Of a stretch of DNA of 24,156 nucleotides, positions 14,221 to 22,243 are shown piece by piece. The notes beneath the pieces are model-generated. The model was not told the DNA's origin. It saw only the letters and a program-made list of their open reading frames with translations, and did no database searches. A program made the position numbers and the translations under genes. The stretch comes from Trichloromonas sp034002365 (GTDB taxonomy: Bacteria; Desulfobacterota; Desulfuromonadia; Desulfuromonadales; Trichloromonadaceae), in assembly GCA_034002365.1 (NCBI GenBank), contig JAVFAR010000034.1:1-24156 (forward strand). The letters run 5' to 3'. Within the stretch, counting starts at the first letter, position 1. The number at the start of each line of letters is the position of its first letter.

Positions 14221-14910
14221 ATGTTTTCGCCGGATGTGCTGGCATTGCTGGAGGATTTTCGCGTCGCCCGGGTCGCCCTGCCGACCGCGGAGGGGGAGCG
14301 CACGCTGGAGTGCGCGATCCGCTTTTTGCCTCCCGACGGACTCGAAGCCCGCTTCCTCGCCGGCGGACTGGCGGATATCCCCCTCGCCGGGGAGCCCCTG
14401 CTCCGGGTTTTCTGCGAGGCGGGGCTGTCGACCTTCTCCATCCAGGCGCGGGTCGAAAAGGTGCTCGATGAACATCTGCTGCGCTTGCGCATCGAGGGGG
14501 GGAGCAGTCACGGCGATACCCGCCATCATTTCCGGGTCGACACCCGGGTGGGGCTGCGTTTCTGGCCGGTGGGCGGCAATCCGCCTTCGGCGGGGGAGGC
14601 GCTGGAAGTGAATCTCAGCAACGGCGGCATGCGTTTCACCACGGTGGCGCCCCTGGAGCTGGGGCAGCTGCTGGCTGTGGAAATCGGCCTGCCGGGGGCG
14701 GAGGAAACACCTGTTTCGGCGAGCGGCAGGGTGGTCGGTGTTTGGCGGAAGGAAGGCCAGGGGCATGAGGTGGTGGTGAAATTCACCGAGCTGGCGCCGG
14801 AACAGCTCAATCGCCTCTCCGAATTCTGCCTGGGCCTCAAGTTCCGCAAGATGTGCGAGCGGGTGGAGTTTCTCGGGTCGCTGCTGAAGCCGCGCCCGCC
14901 GGAAAAGTAG
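14221..14910 (+). CDS. PilZ-domain c-di-GMP receptor 3
   Basis: A 229-residue protein with the same two-part layout as its neighbour: an N-terminal beta-rich domain, then PilZ with RHHFR and NLSNGGMRF and a related C-terminal helix (FCLGLKFRKMCERVEF). It starts 30 bases after PilZ 2, so the two are probably co-transcribed and arose by duplication. It has diverged strongly from PilZ 2 while both binding motifs are kept, which suggests a distinct partner. The last gene of the rightward flagellar block. Confidence 0.85.
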   Translation: MFSPDVLALLEDFRVARVALPTAEGERTLECAIRFLPPDGLEARFLAGGLADIPLAGEPLLRVFCEAGLSTFSIQARVEKVLDEHLLRLRIEGGSSHGDTRHHFRVDTRVGLRFWPVGGNPPSAGEALEVNLSNGGMRFTTVAPLELGQLLAVEIGLPGAEETPVSASGRVVGVWRKEGQGHEVVVKFTELAPEQLNRLSEFCLGLKFRKMCERVEFLGSLLKPRPPEK

Positions 14911-14916
14911 CCAGGC

Positions 14917-15036
14917 GGCTGATGAAAAACGCTCATCTGCGGCGTTGCCCTCATTCTCGTCGCTGCGACGTACCTTACAGGTACGACTCGCTCCTCGAAT
15001 TTCGGGCGCCTTGCATCTGGGCATTTTTGATCAGCC
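14917..15036. repeat. 120-bp near-palindromic intergenic element
   Basis: The ends are GGCTGAT (14917-14923) and ATCAGCC (15030-15036). At the centre CGTACCT and AGGTACG (14969-14975, 14979-14985) form a tight hairpin. Arms such as AAAAACGC/GCATTTTT also pair, imperfectly, in between. It looks like a REP/MITE-type element and resembles repeats I recall from other proteobacterial genomes. Only one copy is visible here. Confidence 0.7.
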
Positions 15037-15079
15037 TGACAGCGGGGAGTTTTACATCAACCTGGATTTTTAAGAATAT

Positions 15080-15112
15080 AAAAAAGCGCCGGTTGTTCGC
15101 CGGCGCTTTTTT
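15080..15112. terminator. Bidirectional terminator between PilZ 3 and GGDEF genes
   Basis: AAAAAAGCGCCGG pairs with CCGGCGCTTTTTT around a short loop. Having A-tract and T-tract on opposite sides lets it end transcription from both converging genes. Confidence 0.88.
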
Positions 15113-15130
15113 CTTACCGAGTGGCCTGGT

Positions 15131-16126
15131 TCAGGCAAAGGCCACGGCGGAGCGGGGATAGGCGAGGTAGGGGCGCAGGGGTTTTCCCGGTTTGGCCGGT
15201 CGGATCGGCCGGAACATTTCCGTGCGGTTACGTCCCCGTTGTTTGCTCAGATACAGGGCCTGGTCGGCTTCGCGGAGCAGTTCGGCGGCCTGGGTCAAGC
15301 CTTCCGGCCGGGTGCCGCTGATGCCGATGCTGGCGGTGACCGGGATGGTCGCCTGTCCCTCACGCAGATTCAACGCCATGAGCGACAGCCGGATTTTTTC
15401 GGCGACGGCGTAAGCGTTGGCGGGGGTGGTGTCCGGCAGGATCACGGCGAATTCCTCGCCGCCGTAGCGGCAGACCAGATCGGAGCAGCGGGTGATTTGC
15501 CCCAGGCTTTCGGCGACGGCGCGCAGGACGCGGTCGCCGGCGGCGTGCCCATGGGTGTCGTTGATGCGCTTGAAGTGGTCGAGATCGATCATCAGCAAGG
15601 ACAGGGGGTTGCGGCTGCGGCGGCTGCGGGAAAGTTCGATTTCCAGCGAAGCATCGAGCTGGGCGCGGTTGTGCAGGCCGGTCAAGGCGTCGGTGCGGGC
15701 GAGCCGGGCGAACAGATCTTTTTCCTCGCGCAGTTTCCGGGTCCGTTCCTGCTGGCGCAGTTGCCGGCGGATGCGGGCTTCGAGTTCACGCTGATCGGCG
15801 CGGAAGGATTGATAATCGGCGGCGCCGTGTTCCAGGGCCAGAATCTTTTCCGCCAGGTTCTCTTTGTCGGCGAGGGCGAAGACGGGAATGCCGGCCCAGG
15901 CCTCACTCTGCCCGAGGCTGTCGAGGAGGTGGCACTGTGCTTCCACCGTTTCGGAACGCCAGCCGCAGAAGATCATCTCCACCGGCTGCCGACCCAGCTG
16001 GGTTTCCGTTTCCGCGTGATCGCCGCTGAAGAGCAGATCGTCGAAGAGGCCCAGGGTGGCCGTCAGACGTGCAAAAGTCTTGCGGGCTGCCGGAGAAGGG
16101 TCGATAATCAAGGCTGTGCGGGTCAT
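15131..16126 (-). CDS. Pseudo-receiver GGDEF diguanylate cyclase
   Basis: A 331-residue protein. The first 120 residues look like a receiver domain, but the phospho-acceptor position reads FCGW (Cys54), so phosphorylation at that site is not expected. A short helical linker follows, then a complete GGDEF domain: LTGLHNRAQLD, DLDHFKRINDTHGH, and active site GGEEF at residues 222-226. An RxxD product-inhibition site (RCSD, 213-216) lies five residues before it. It should make c-di-GMP from two GTP and be feedback-inhibited. GAGGAG lies six bases before the ATG, and a sigma28-type promoter lies upstream, so it belongs to the flagellar regulon and faces the PilZ genes. Confidence 0.9.
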   Translation of the reverse strand: MTRTALIIDPSPAARKTFARLTATLGLFDDLLFSGDHAETETQLGRQPVEMIFCGWRSETVEAQCHLLDSLGQSEAWAGIPVFALADKENLAEKILALEHGAADYQSFRADQRELEARIRRQLRQQERTRKLREEKDLFARLARTDALTGLHNRAQLDASLEIELSRSRRSRNPLSLLMIDLDHFKRINDTHGHAAGDRVLRAVAESLGQITRCSDLVCRYGGEEFAVILPDTTPANAYAVAEKIRLSLMALNLREGQATIPVTASIGISGTRPEGLTQAAELLREADQALYLSKQRGRNRTEMFRPIRPAKPGKPLRPYLAYPRSAVAFA

Positions 16127-16159
16127 GGCTTACTCCTCGGAATGACTTCTGTTGCCTTC

Positions 16160-16187
16160 TTATCGACCGTTTCCGGGAGGGTCTTTA
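16160..16187 (-). promoter_or_regulatory. Sigma28-type promoter of the GGDEF gene
   Basis: On the minus strand: TAAA (16187-16184), 16 bases, then GTCGATAA (16167-16160), followed by GAAGG. It is identical in layout to the flagellin 2 and PilZ 1 promoters. Confidence 0.78.
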
Positions 16188-16278
16188 GGGGAAAATACTG
16201 AAGCGACCCACCACCGTCCTGAATTTCCTCGGCGGCGGCGATGCCACGGGGAGCGTTTTTTCCACAGCGGAGTCTTTT

Positions 16279-16569
16279 ATGGCCCAGGATAAACCGATGG
16301 ACAAGGCGGTTGCCCTTCTTTACGACAAGGAGCAGGGGGACGCTCCGCGCATTGTCGCCGGCGGCCGCGGCGCCCTGGCCGAGAAGATCGTCGAGACGGC
16401 CCGCGCCGCCGGAGTCTACATCATGGAAGATGCCGATCTGGTGGAGATTCTGGCCAAACTGCCGGTGGGGGACGATATCCCTCCCGAGCTTTATCAGGCG
16501 GTCGCGGAAATTCTCGCCTTCGTTTATCAGGTCAATGGCCGCTACCGTCCCGACGACAACCGCGGCTGA
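16279..16569 (+). CDS. FlhB C-terminal-domain homologue (FhlB-like export switch)
   Basis: A 96-residue protein that matches only the cytoplasmic part of FlhB: KAVALLYDKEQGDAPRIVAGG, then AEKIVETARAAGVYIMEDADLVEIL, and a terminal helix. In full-length FlhB this part follows the NPTH autocleavage site and sets substrate specificity of flagellar export. Here no membrane part and no NPTH are present. Stand-alone copies of this kind are known in many flagellates and can partly replace the FlhB C-terminus. GGAG lies six bases before the ATG. The gene is divergent from the GGDEF gene, and no flagellar promoter was seen for it. Confidence 0.85.
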   Translation: MAQDKPMDKAVALLYDKEQGDAPRIVAGGRGALAEKIVETARAAGVYIMEDADLVEILAKLPVGDDIPPELYQAVAEILAFVYQVNGRYRPDDNRG

Positions 16570-16676
16570 CCCTTCCCATTGCCCCCTTCACGCCGCAAAG
16601 TATTTGCTTTTTTCCGCCACATAAAGCAGAATTAACTTTCTCTCAGCCCGTCCCTTTCTCTCCCCTGGAGTTGCCC

Positions 16677-18902
16677 GTGAAAGTCGGTTTGAAAATCACC
16701 ATTCTGGCGATTTTGCCCATTCTGCTGACGGCGCTTATCGCTTTCGGCGTCGGCCTGTACCAGAAGGGGATTCTCGAAAACTTTTTCGGTCATGAAATCG
16801 AGGCCCAGGCGCAGAACGAGGCGCGCAAGATTGCCCAGGCCGTCTATCTCATGTGCCGCTCGGCCCAGGAATCGGTGCAGAAAACGGTCGATACCAACCT
16901 GCGGGTCGCCGGGGATATCCTCGCCCGCGCCGGCAAGGTGAGCCTCGGCGGCGAAAGCCTGCGCTGGGAGGCGCGCAACCAGTTCACCGGCGAGGTCACG
17001 GATGTCTTCCTGCCGCCGATGCTGGTGGGGGGACAGTGGTTGGGGAAAAACGACGATCCCGCCCTGCCGTCGCCGGTGGTCGATGCCGTCCGCGATCTGG
17101 TCGGGGGGACGGCGACCCTCTTTCAGCGCATGAACGATGCCGGCGACATGCTGCGGGTGGCGACCAACGTGGAGGACTCGGAGGGGCGGCGGGCCATCGC
17201 TACCTACATCCCCAGTGTCGATCCCGACGGCACGGCCAATCCGGTCGTTGAGGCTCTGTTGCGGGGTGAAACCTTCAGCGGGCGGGCCTATGTGGTCAAC
17301 GACTGGTACCTCACCGCGTATCGGCCGATTTTCGATGAAGGGGGACGCCGGGTGATCGGCGCCCTTTATGTCGGGGTCAAGCAGGAAAATATCGAAAGCC
17401 TGCGCCAGGGGATCATGGACATGGTGGTCGGCAAGACCGGCTATGTCTATGTGCTCGGCGGCAAGGGGGAACACCAGGGGCGCTACATCATCTCCCAGAA
17501 CGGCGAACGGGACGGGGAGAACCTCTGGGCTTCCCAGGATAGCGACGGGCGCCCATTCATCCAGTCGATCATCGGCAAGGCCCTGTCTTTGCCCCTCTAT
17601 CAGCGCGAAGATAACGTGCCGGTCGCCTTCGAGCGCTATCCCTGGAAAAACCCCGGGGAGATCGAACCCCGCTACAAGGTGGTGGCCATCGCCTATTTCG
17701 CTCCCTGGGACTGGGTGATCGGCGCCGGTTATTACGAGAGCGACCTGCGCGAAAGCCAGGAGCGGATGGTCGAGGCGCTGCGCGACATGGGGCGCTGGCT
17801 GGGGGGGAGCGCCCTGGTCATGATGCTGTTGTCGATCCCCGCCGGGTACCTGACGGCGCGGAGTATCCGTCTGCGGGTGGACAGTATTCTGAACTCGGTG
17901 ACCGATGTCCTGATCGCCGTCGACGCCCGCGACCGGGTGCTGCTGCTCAGCCAGGCGGCCGAAGAATTTTTGGGCATCCCCCTGAAAAAGGCCCGTTTCC
18001 GCCCCGTGCAAAAGGTGGTCGGCGACCCCGTTCTGCGTCGGCGTCTTCTCGCCGCGCTGGAGCAGAAAGAGGGCGGGGCGCGTTTCGATGTGGAACTGCC
18101 CGGGACCGGCGGCGCCGCCGGCCGCATTCTCGAAGGGCGCACCTCCCTGGTGCGCCGGCAGGGCGGGGCGGCCGTCGGCACCATCATCATCATGCACGAC
18201 GTGACCAGCGAACGGCGCATCGATCGCATGAAGAGCGAGTTCATTTCCACCGCCGCCCACGAATTGCGTACCCCCCTCTCTTCCATCATCGGCTATTCGG
18301 AACTGCTGCTCTCCCAGTCCGGGAATCTCGATGAGGAAGAGCGCAAGTCTCTGGACTACATCAACCGCAAGGCCTGGAACCTGTCCAAAATCGTCGATGA
18401 ACTGCTCGATGTCAGCCGCATCGAGTCGGGACATGCCCTGCCTCTGGAAAAAACTTCCTGCGATCTCAACGCCCTTTTGCGGCAGGCGGTCGACACGGCG
18501 GGAAAATTGACCGGCAAGCATCGGTTTGATTTGCAGGTGGCCGAAGTGCCCGCCCTGCTCGCGGTGGACGTGGGGAAAATTGAACAGGTGCTGGAAAACA
18601 TTCTCGGCAATGCCGTCAAATTCTCTCCTCAGGGTGGAGTGATTAGGGTCACGGGGCGCGACCAGGCCGATGAATACCGGATTACCGTCGAAGACGAGGG
18701 CATCGGTATGACCCAGGAACAGGTGGGGAAGGTTTTCGACAAGTTCTATCGCGCCGATACCTCCAATACCGCCGTCGAGGGGACCGGACTCGGCATGAGC
18801 ATCGTCCGCCATATCGTCGATGCCCATGGCGGGCACGTCGAGATCGAAAGTCAGAAGGGGCGGGGAACCCGGGTGGTGGTGGGGCTGCCTAAAACGGCTT
18901 GA
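16677..18902 (+). CDS. Cache-PAS sensor histidine kinase
   Basis: A 741-residue kinase. One transmembrane helix lies near the N-terminus (ILAILPILLTALIAFGVGL). A large periplasmic region contains Cache-type modules, including GYVYVLGGKG, YIISQNGERDG and APWDWVIGAGYY. A second transmembrane helix follows near ALVMMLLSIPAG. A PAS-like segment (LNSVTDVLIAVDARDRV) leads to HisKA with His528 in AAHELRTPLSS, then HATPase (DEGIGMTQEQVGKVFDKFYR, GTGLGMSIV). Cache domains bind small ligands such as organic acids or amino acids outside the cell. No response regulator is adjacent. I chose GTG 16677 because GGAG at 16667-16670 lies six bases upstream; TTG 16671 touches that site. Confidence 0.9.
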   Translation: MKVGLKITILAILPILLTALIAFGVGLYQKGILENFFGHEIEAQAQNEARKIAQAVYLMCRSAQESVQKTVDTNLRVAGDILARAGKVSLGGESLRWEARNQFTGEVTDVFLPPMLVGGQWLGKNDDPALPSPVVDAVRDLVGGTATLFQRMNDAGDMLRVATNVEDSEGRRAIATYIPSVDPDGTANPVVEALLRGETFSGRAYVVNDWYLTAYRPIFDEGGRRVIGALYVGVKQENIESLRQGIMDMVVGKTGYVYVLGGKGEHQGRYIISQNGERDGENLWASQDSDGRPFIQSIIGKALSLPLYQREDNVPVAFERYPWKNPGEIEPRYKVVAIAYFAPWDWVIGAGYYESDLRESQERMVEALRDMGRWLGGSALVMMLLSIPAGYLTARSIRLRVDSILNSVTDVLIAVDARDRVLLLSQAAEEFLGIPLKKARFRPVQKVVGDPVLRRRLLAALEQKEGGARFDVELPGTGGAAGRILEGRTSLVRRQGGAAVGTIIIMHDVTSERRIDRMKSEFISTAAHELRTPLSSIIGYSELLLSQSGNLDEEERKSLDYINRKAWNLSKIVDELLDVSRIESGHALPLEKTSCDLNALLRQAVDTAGKLTGKHRFDLQVAEVPALLAVDVGKIEQVLENILGNAVKFSPQGGVIRVTGRDQADEYRITVEDEGIGMTQEQVGKVFDKFYRADTSNTAVEGTGLGMSIVRHIVDAHGGHVEIESQKGRGTRVVVGLPKTA

Positions 18903-18945
18903 CGTCTTCCGCCTGAGGGATAAAACCACTGTTCTAAAAAAATGC

Positions 18946-18975
18946 TTGATTTTTTTTCGGAGGGCGTGCGATAGT
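18946..18975 (+). promoter_or_regulatory. Candidate sigma70 promoter upstream of csp
   Basis: TTGATT (18946-18951), 18 bases, then GATAGT (18970-18975). The predicted start near 18982 would give a leader of about 155 bases to the csp ATG, with an intrinsic terminator inside it. Confidence 0.5.
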
Positions 18976-19040
18976 CCGAAAGCATAAAAGTTGTACTGAA
19001 GCGGAACCCGGACCGATTGATCGTCAGTCAGTTTTTGAAC

Positions 19041-19074
19041 AACCGCGCAGACCTCAGGCTGGCGGTTTTTTTTT
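19041..19074 (+). terminator. Intrinsic terminator inside the csp leader
   Basis: AACCGC pairs with GCGGTT, with an inner CAG/CTG helix, followed directly by a T-tract (19066-19074). It could end an approximately 90-base RNA starting near 18982, or attenuate transcription of the cold-shock gene 64 bases downstream. Confidence 0.7.
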
Positions 19075-19137
19075 GGGCAAGCCTCTTGGGTGCAACGTAC
19101 AACGTATCCGTATCGGAACAAAAGGAGTCGGAAGACA

Positions 19138-19338
19138 ATGGCTGAAGGTACTGTAAAGTGGTTCAATGACGCAAAAGGGTTTGGTTTCATCGAGCAGGAC
19201 AACGGACCCGACGTATTCGTACACTTTTCCTCGATCCAGGGCGACGGCTTCAAGTCCCTGGCCGAAGGGGACCGGGTTCGCTTCGAGGTGACCCAGGGGC
19301 AGAAAGGCCCCCAGGCCGCCAACGTCACCAGAATCTAA
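19138..19338 (+). CDS. csp: Cold-shock protein (CspA family)
   Basis: A 66-residue single cold-shock domain with RNP1 KGFGFIE and RNP2 VFVHFS, and the family start GTVKWFND. It binds single-stranded RNA or DNA and acts as an RNA chaperone in the cytoplasm. The ATG at 19138 is preceded by AAAGGAG about ten bases upstream; an in-frame GTG at 19090 would add a leader not seen in the family. The long, structured leader is typical of regulated csp genes. Confidence 0.95.
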   Translation: MAEGTVKWFNDAKGFGFIEQDNGPDVFVHFSSIQGDGFKSLAEGDRVRFEVTQGQKGPQAANVTRI

Positions 19339-19360
19339 TCCTTTCTGGACATAGCCCCAC

Positions 19361-19398
19361 GCAAAAAGGCTCCCCGGTCATCCGGGGAGCCTTTTTGC
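19361..19398. terminator. Bidirectional terminator between csp and cydX
   Basis: A perfect 17-bp inverted repeat, GCAAAAAGGCTCCCCGG and its complement, around a TCAT loop. The A- and T-tracts on either side allow termination of csp (plus) and the cyd operon (minus). Confidence 0.93.
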
Positions 19399-19425
19399 GT
19401 ATCGTCTTTGTTTCCGGGGCGTGGC

Positions 19426-19518
19426 TCAGATTTTTCCGGAAAGGCGCAATACCCCTTCAACGGCGACATAGGAGGTAACGATCAGTGCGAACCAGCCAGC
19501 GATCATGATGTAGATCAT
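19426..19518 (-). CDS. cydX: CydX-like small subunit of cytochrome bd
   Basis: A 30-residue single-span membrane peptide starting MIYIMIAGWFALIVTS and ending RLSGKI. GGAG lies eight bases before its ATG (reading GAGGAGATTGACCC), and it starts 31 bases after the cydB stop as the last gene of the operon. CydX peptides are short, single-helix subunits that stabilise the haem centre of CydAB. Sequence similarity to E. coli CydX is low, so the call rests on size, hydrophobic helix and position. Confidence 0.75.
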   Translation of the reverse strand: MIYIMIAGWFALIVTSYVAVEGVLRLSGKI

Positions 19519-19549
19519 GGGTCAATCTCCTCTGTATGAACTTAAAATT

Positions 19550-20686
19550 TCAGTAGGCTTCGTTTTCGCCGTCCTTGGCCACATCTTCGAGGGAGAGCTT
19601 GCCGGCATCCATCGACCGCCAGACGTAGGCGATGTAGGCGAGGACGAAGGGAACGGCCAGGGCAATGCAGCTCATGGCGGTCAGGGTGTAATGGCTGCTG
19701 GAGGCGTTATAAATGGTCAGGCTGCTTTGCAGGTCGACCTTGGAGGGGTAGAAGGCCGTGCCGTTGAAGCCGGCGATGAAGAGCAGGGCCAGCACCATCA
19801 GCACCGTTCCCGGCCCGGAAAACCAGATGCCCTGGGTGCTTTGCCGGTAGTGGGCGAGGTAGACGCCGGCAACGACCAACAGCAGCCCGGCCAGGAGCAT
19901 AACCAGCACGATCGGCATGCCGAGCAGATTGTTCAGATACTTCCCGGATTCCAGCGAGACCATGCCGGTGGCGGTGTCGACGGCGTAGCCGTCCATGGTC
20001 AGCAGGCCGCCGAGGACAATGAGCAGGAAGGGGAGCGAGCAAAGCAGGTTGACGAAGGCCGCCCGGCGGCAGCGTCCCACCAGTTCGTCATGCTTGAGAT
20101 GGTTGGCCAGGTAGAGGGCGCCGAGGGTGCGGGCGTTGAAGATCAGAAAGACGCCGAGGGAGACATTGAAGAGGTTGAAGGCGGCTTCCAGGCCCCGCAG
20201 GGGATGTTGCCATTTGACGAAGTTGTAGTCGTTGAGCAGAAAGTTCGAGCCGGTGAAGAAGGTGCCGACGGCGGTTCCGATGAGCAGCAGGCCGAGACTG
20301 CCGTTGATGAAGAGAAAGACCTCGTAGGTGCCGGCGCCGAGCAGGTTGTTGGGTTTGCGGCGGAATTCATAGCTCACCGCCTGGATGATGAAGGTGAAGA
20401 GGATGGCGATCCACACCCAGTAGGCGCCGCCGAAGCTGGTGGCGTAAAAGAGCGGAAAGGCGGCGAAGAGCGCTCCGCCGAAGAGGACCAGGGTGGTGAA
20501 GGTCAGTTCCCACTTGCGCCCCAGGGAGTTGATGATCAGGGTCTTCTCCTCGGGGCTTTTAGCGAGGGTGAACATCAGGGTCTGCCCGCCCTGGACGAAG
20601 TTCATGAAGATGAAGAGCGCGCCCACCAGGGAGCAGATGATCCACCAGAGTTGTTGCAGTTGAGTCAGTTCCAGGCTGCCGATCAT
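19550..20686 (-). CDS. cydB: Cytochrome bd oxidase subunit II
   Basis: A 378-residue, strongly hydrophobic protein with about eight or nine membrane helices and the CydB features FVQGGQTLMF near the N-terminus, GRKWELTF and AFYPS near the C-terminus. With CydA it forms the quinol:O2 oxidoreductase of the inner membrane. It has few polar loops and no haem ligands of its own. GGAGGAG lies before the ATG inside the end of cydA, one base separating the two genes, so translation is coupled. Confidence 0.93.
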   Translation of the reverse strand: MIGSLELTQLQQLWWIICSLVGALFIFMNFVQGGQTLMFTLAKSPEEKTLIINSLGRKWELTFTTLVLFGGALFAAFPLFYATSFGGAYWVWIAILFTFIIQAVSYEFRRKPNNLLGAGTYEVFLFINGSLGLLLIGTAVGTFFTGSNFLLNDYNFVKWQHPLRGLEAAFNLFNVSLGVFLIFNARTLGALYLANHLKHDELVGRCRRAAFVNLLCSLPFLLIVLGGLLTMDGYAVDTATGMVSLESGKYLNNLLGMPIVLVMLLAGLLLVVAGVYLAHYRQSTQGIWFSGPGTVLMVLALLFIAGFNGTAFYPSKVDLQSSLTIYNASSSHYTLTAMSCIALAVPFVLAYIAYVWRSMDAGKLSLEDVAKDGENEAY

Positions 20687-20687
20687 A

Positions 20688-22223
20688 TCAGTTCTCCTCC
20701 GGGCCGATGGCGATTTGTTTGAGCATGATGCGGACTTCCGCGACCAGAAGCACGGTGAAGAGAAACAGGAACATGAAGAAGGTTCCCGCCACCGTCGCCG
20801 CGGTCAGGTTGGATCGGGCCACGCCCACCGGCAGCAGCCCCTGGATGGCCCAGGGCTGGCGGCCGACCTCGGCGACGACCCAGCCCGCTTCGGAAGCGAT
20901 GTAGCCGAGGAAGAGGGAGGCGACGCCGGTGACCAGCAGCCATTTCTGCTCGGCGATCTTGCCGTAGAGGGTGGCGGCGAGGAAGGCGAGGAAAAGCAGG
21001 GGGAAGAACATGCCCAGGCCGACCATGACGCGGAAGCTGAAGAAGTTAAGGGCAATCGGGGGGACCGCTTCCTCGGCGCTGTTCAGGTAGCCGTAGCCGA
21101 GGTAGGGGCTGGTCTGCTCGAAACCGACCAGGGCCTGTTGCGCCGCCGCATCGTTGCCGACCTTTTTCGCCCCCTTGTAGAGAGCGAGCTGTTCCACCGC
21201 CTGCTTGCCGAGGGTCATCTTCTCGGTGACCCCCATCACGCCATGCTCGGCGTTGCCGTAGAGCAGGTCGTTGATGCCGGGGACGAAGCTGTTGAAGGAA
21301 CGGTTGGTGAGAAAGGAGAGGGCGTAAGGGATGCCCACCGCCTCGTGGAAGGCGGGCAGGTCATCCCCCGGGCGTTTTTCGAGATTGGGGACACCGAAGA
21401 TCAACAGGGGCGCGCCGACCTCGCCGTCGTAGAGGCCTTCCATGGCCGCCAGTTTCATCGGCTGGAACTGACCGACTTTGTGCGCCGACTCGTCCCCGGT
21501 GAAGGCGACGAAACCGGAGGCGAAGAGGCCGAAGATCGAGGCGACGATGATGCTGCGCTTGGCCATTTCCTGGTGACGGCGCCGCAACAAAAACCAGGAG
21601 GAGATGCCGACCACAAAAAGGCAGGCGAGCTGGAAGCTGGAGCTGGTGACATGGGTGAATTTGCCGATGGCCACCGGCGACAGCAGCACTTCAAAGAAGT
21701 TTTCCATCTCGAAGCGGGCGCTTTCCGGGTTGAACTTCATGCCGACGGGGTACTGCATCCAGCCGTTGGCGACCAGGATCCACAGGGCCGAAAGGTTCGA
21801 GCCGACCGCGACCATCCAGGTCGAGAGCAGGTGAAAGCCTTTGGAAACCCGGTTCCAGCCGAAGAACATGACGGCGAAGAAGGTCGCCTCGATGAAGAAA
21901 GCGAAGATCCCCTCGGCGGCCAGGGGCGCGCCGAAGATGTCGCCGACCATCCACGAATAGTTCGACCAGTTGGTGCCGAACTCGAATTCGAGGATGATGC
22001 CGGTGGCGACGCCGATGGCGAAGTTGACGGCGAAGAGAGTCATCCAGAATTTGGTGAGGCGTTTCCAGGCTTCGTTGCCGGTGCGGACGTAGAGGGTTTC
22101 GAAGAAGGCCAGCAGAAACGAGAGGCCCAGGGTCAGGGGGACGAAAATCCAGTGGAACATGGCAGTGAGGGCAAACTGGGCGCGGGCCCAGTTGACCATC
22201 GACAGGTCGAGCGATTCGATCAC
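20688..22223 (-). CDS. cydA: Cytochrome bd oxidase subunit I
   Basis: A 511-residue protein carrying the haem and quinol residues of CydA, each shifted by 5 to 7 relative to E. coli: His24 and His191 (FTHVTSSSF), Met400 (SFRVMVGLG), Glu104 and Glu112, and Lys257/Glu262 in the quinol loop (GQFQPMKLAAMEG). The GRQPW motif is present. It should reduce O2 to water with quinol and give high-affinity, cyanide-tolerant respiration. In a mainly anaerobic lineage it likely protects against oxygen or allows microaerobic growth. It is second to last of the main genes of an Rrf2-led operon. Confidence 0.97.
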   Translation of the reverse strand: MIESLDLSMVNWARAQFALTAMFHWIFVPLTLGLSFLLAFFETLYVRTGNEAWKRLTKFWMTLFAVNFAIGVATGIILEFEFGTNWSNYSWMVGDIFGAPLAAEGIFAFFIEATFFAVMFFGWNRVSKGFHLLSTWMVAVGSNLSALWILVANGWMQYPVGMKFNPESARFEMENFFEVLLSPVAIGKFTHVTSSSFQLACLFVVGISSWFLLRRRHQEMAKRSIIVASIFGLFASGFVAFTGDESAHKVGQFQPMKLAAMEGLYDGEVGAPLLIFGVPNLEKRPGDDLPAFHEAVGIPYALSFLTNRSFNSFVPGINDLLYGNAEHGVMGVTEKMTLGKQAVEQLALYKGAKKVGNDAAAQQALVGFEQTSPYLGYGYLNSAEEAVPPIALNFFSFRVMVGLGMFFPLLFLAFLAATLYGKIAEQKWLLVTGVASLFLGYIASEAGWVVAEVGRQPWAIQGLLPVGVARSNLTAATVAGTFFMFLFLFTVLLVAEVRIMLKQIAIGPEEN

Positions 22224-22243
22224 GGGAGCCTCCTGGTGGGAAT

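Noticed and set aside
16632..19328. An 898-codon open frame on the minus strand.
   Set aside because: It lies antisense to the Cache kinase and csp, which have clear domains; it has no motifs and spans the csp leader and terminator. High GC makes such shadow frames common.
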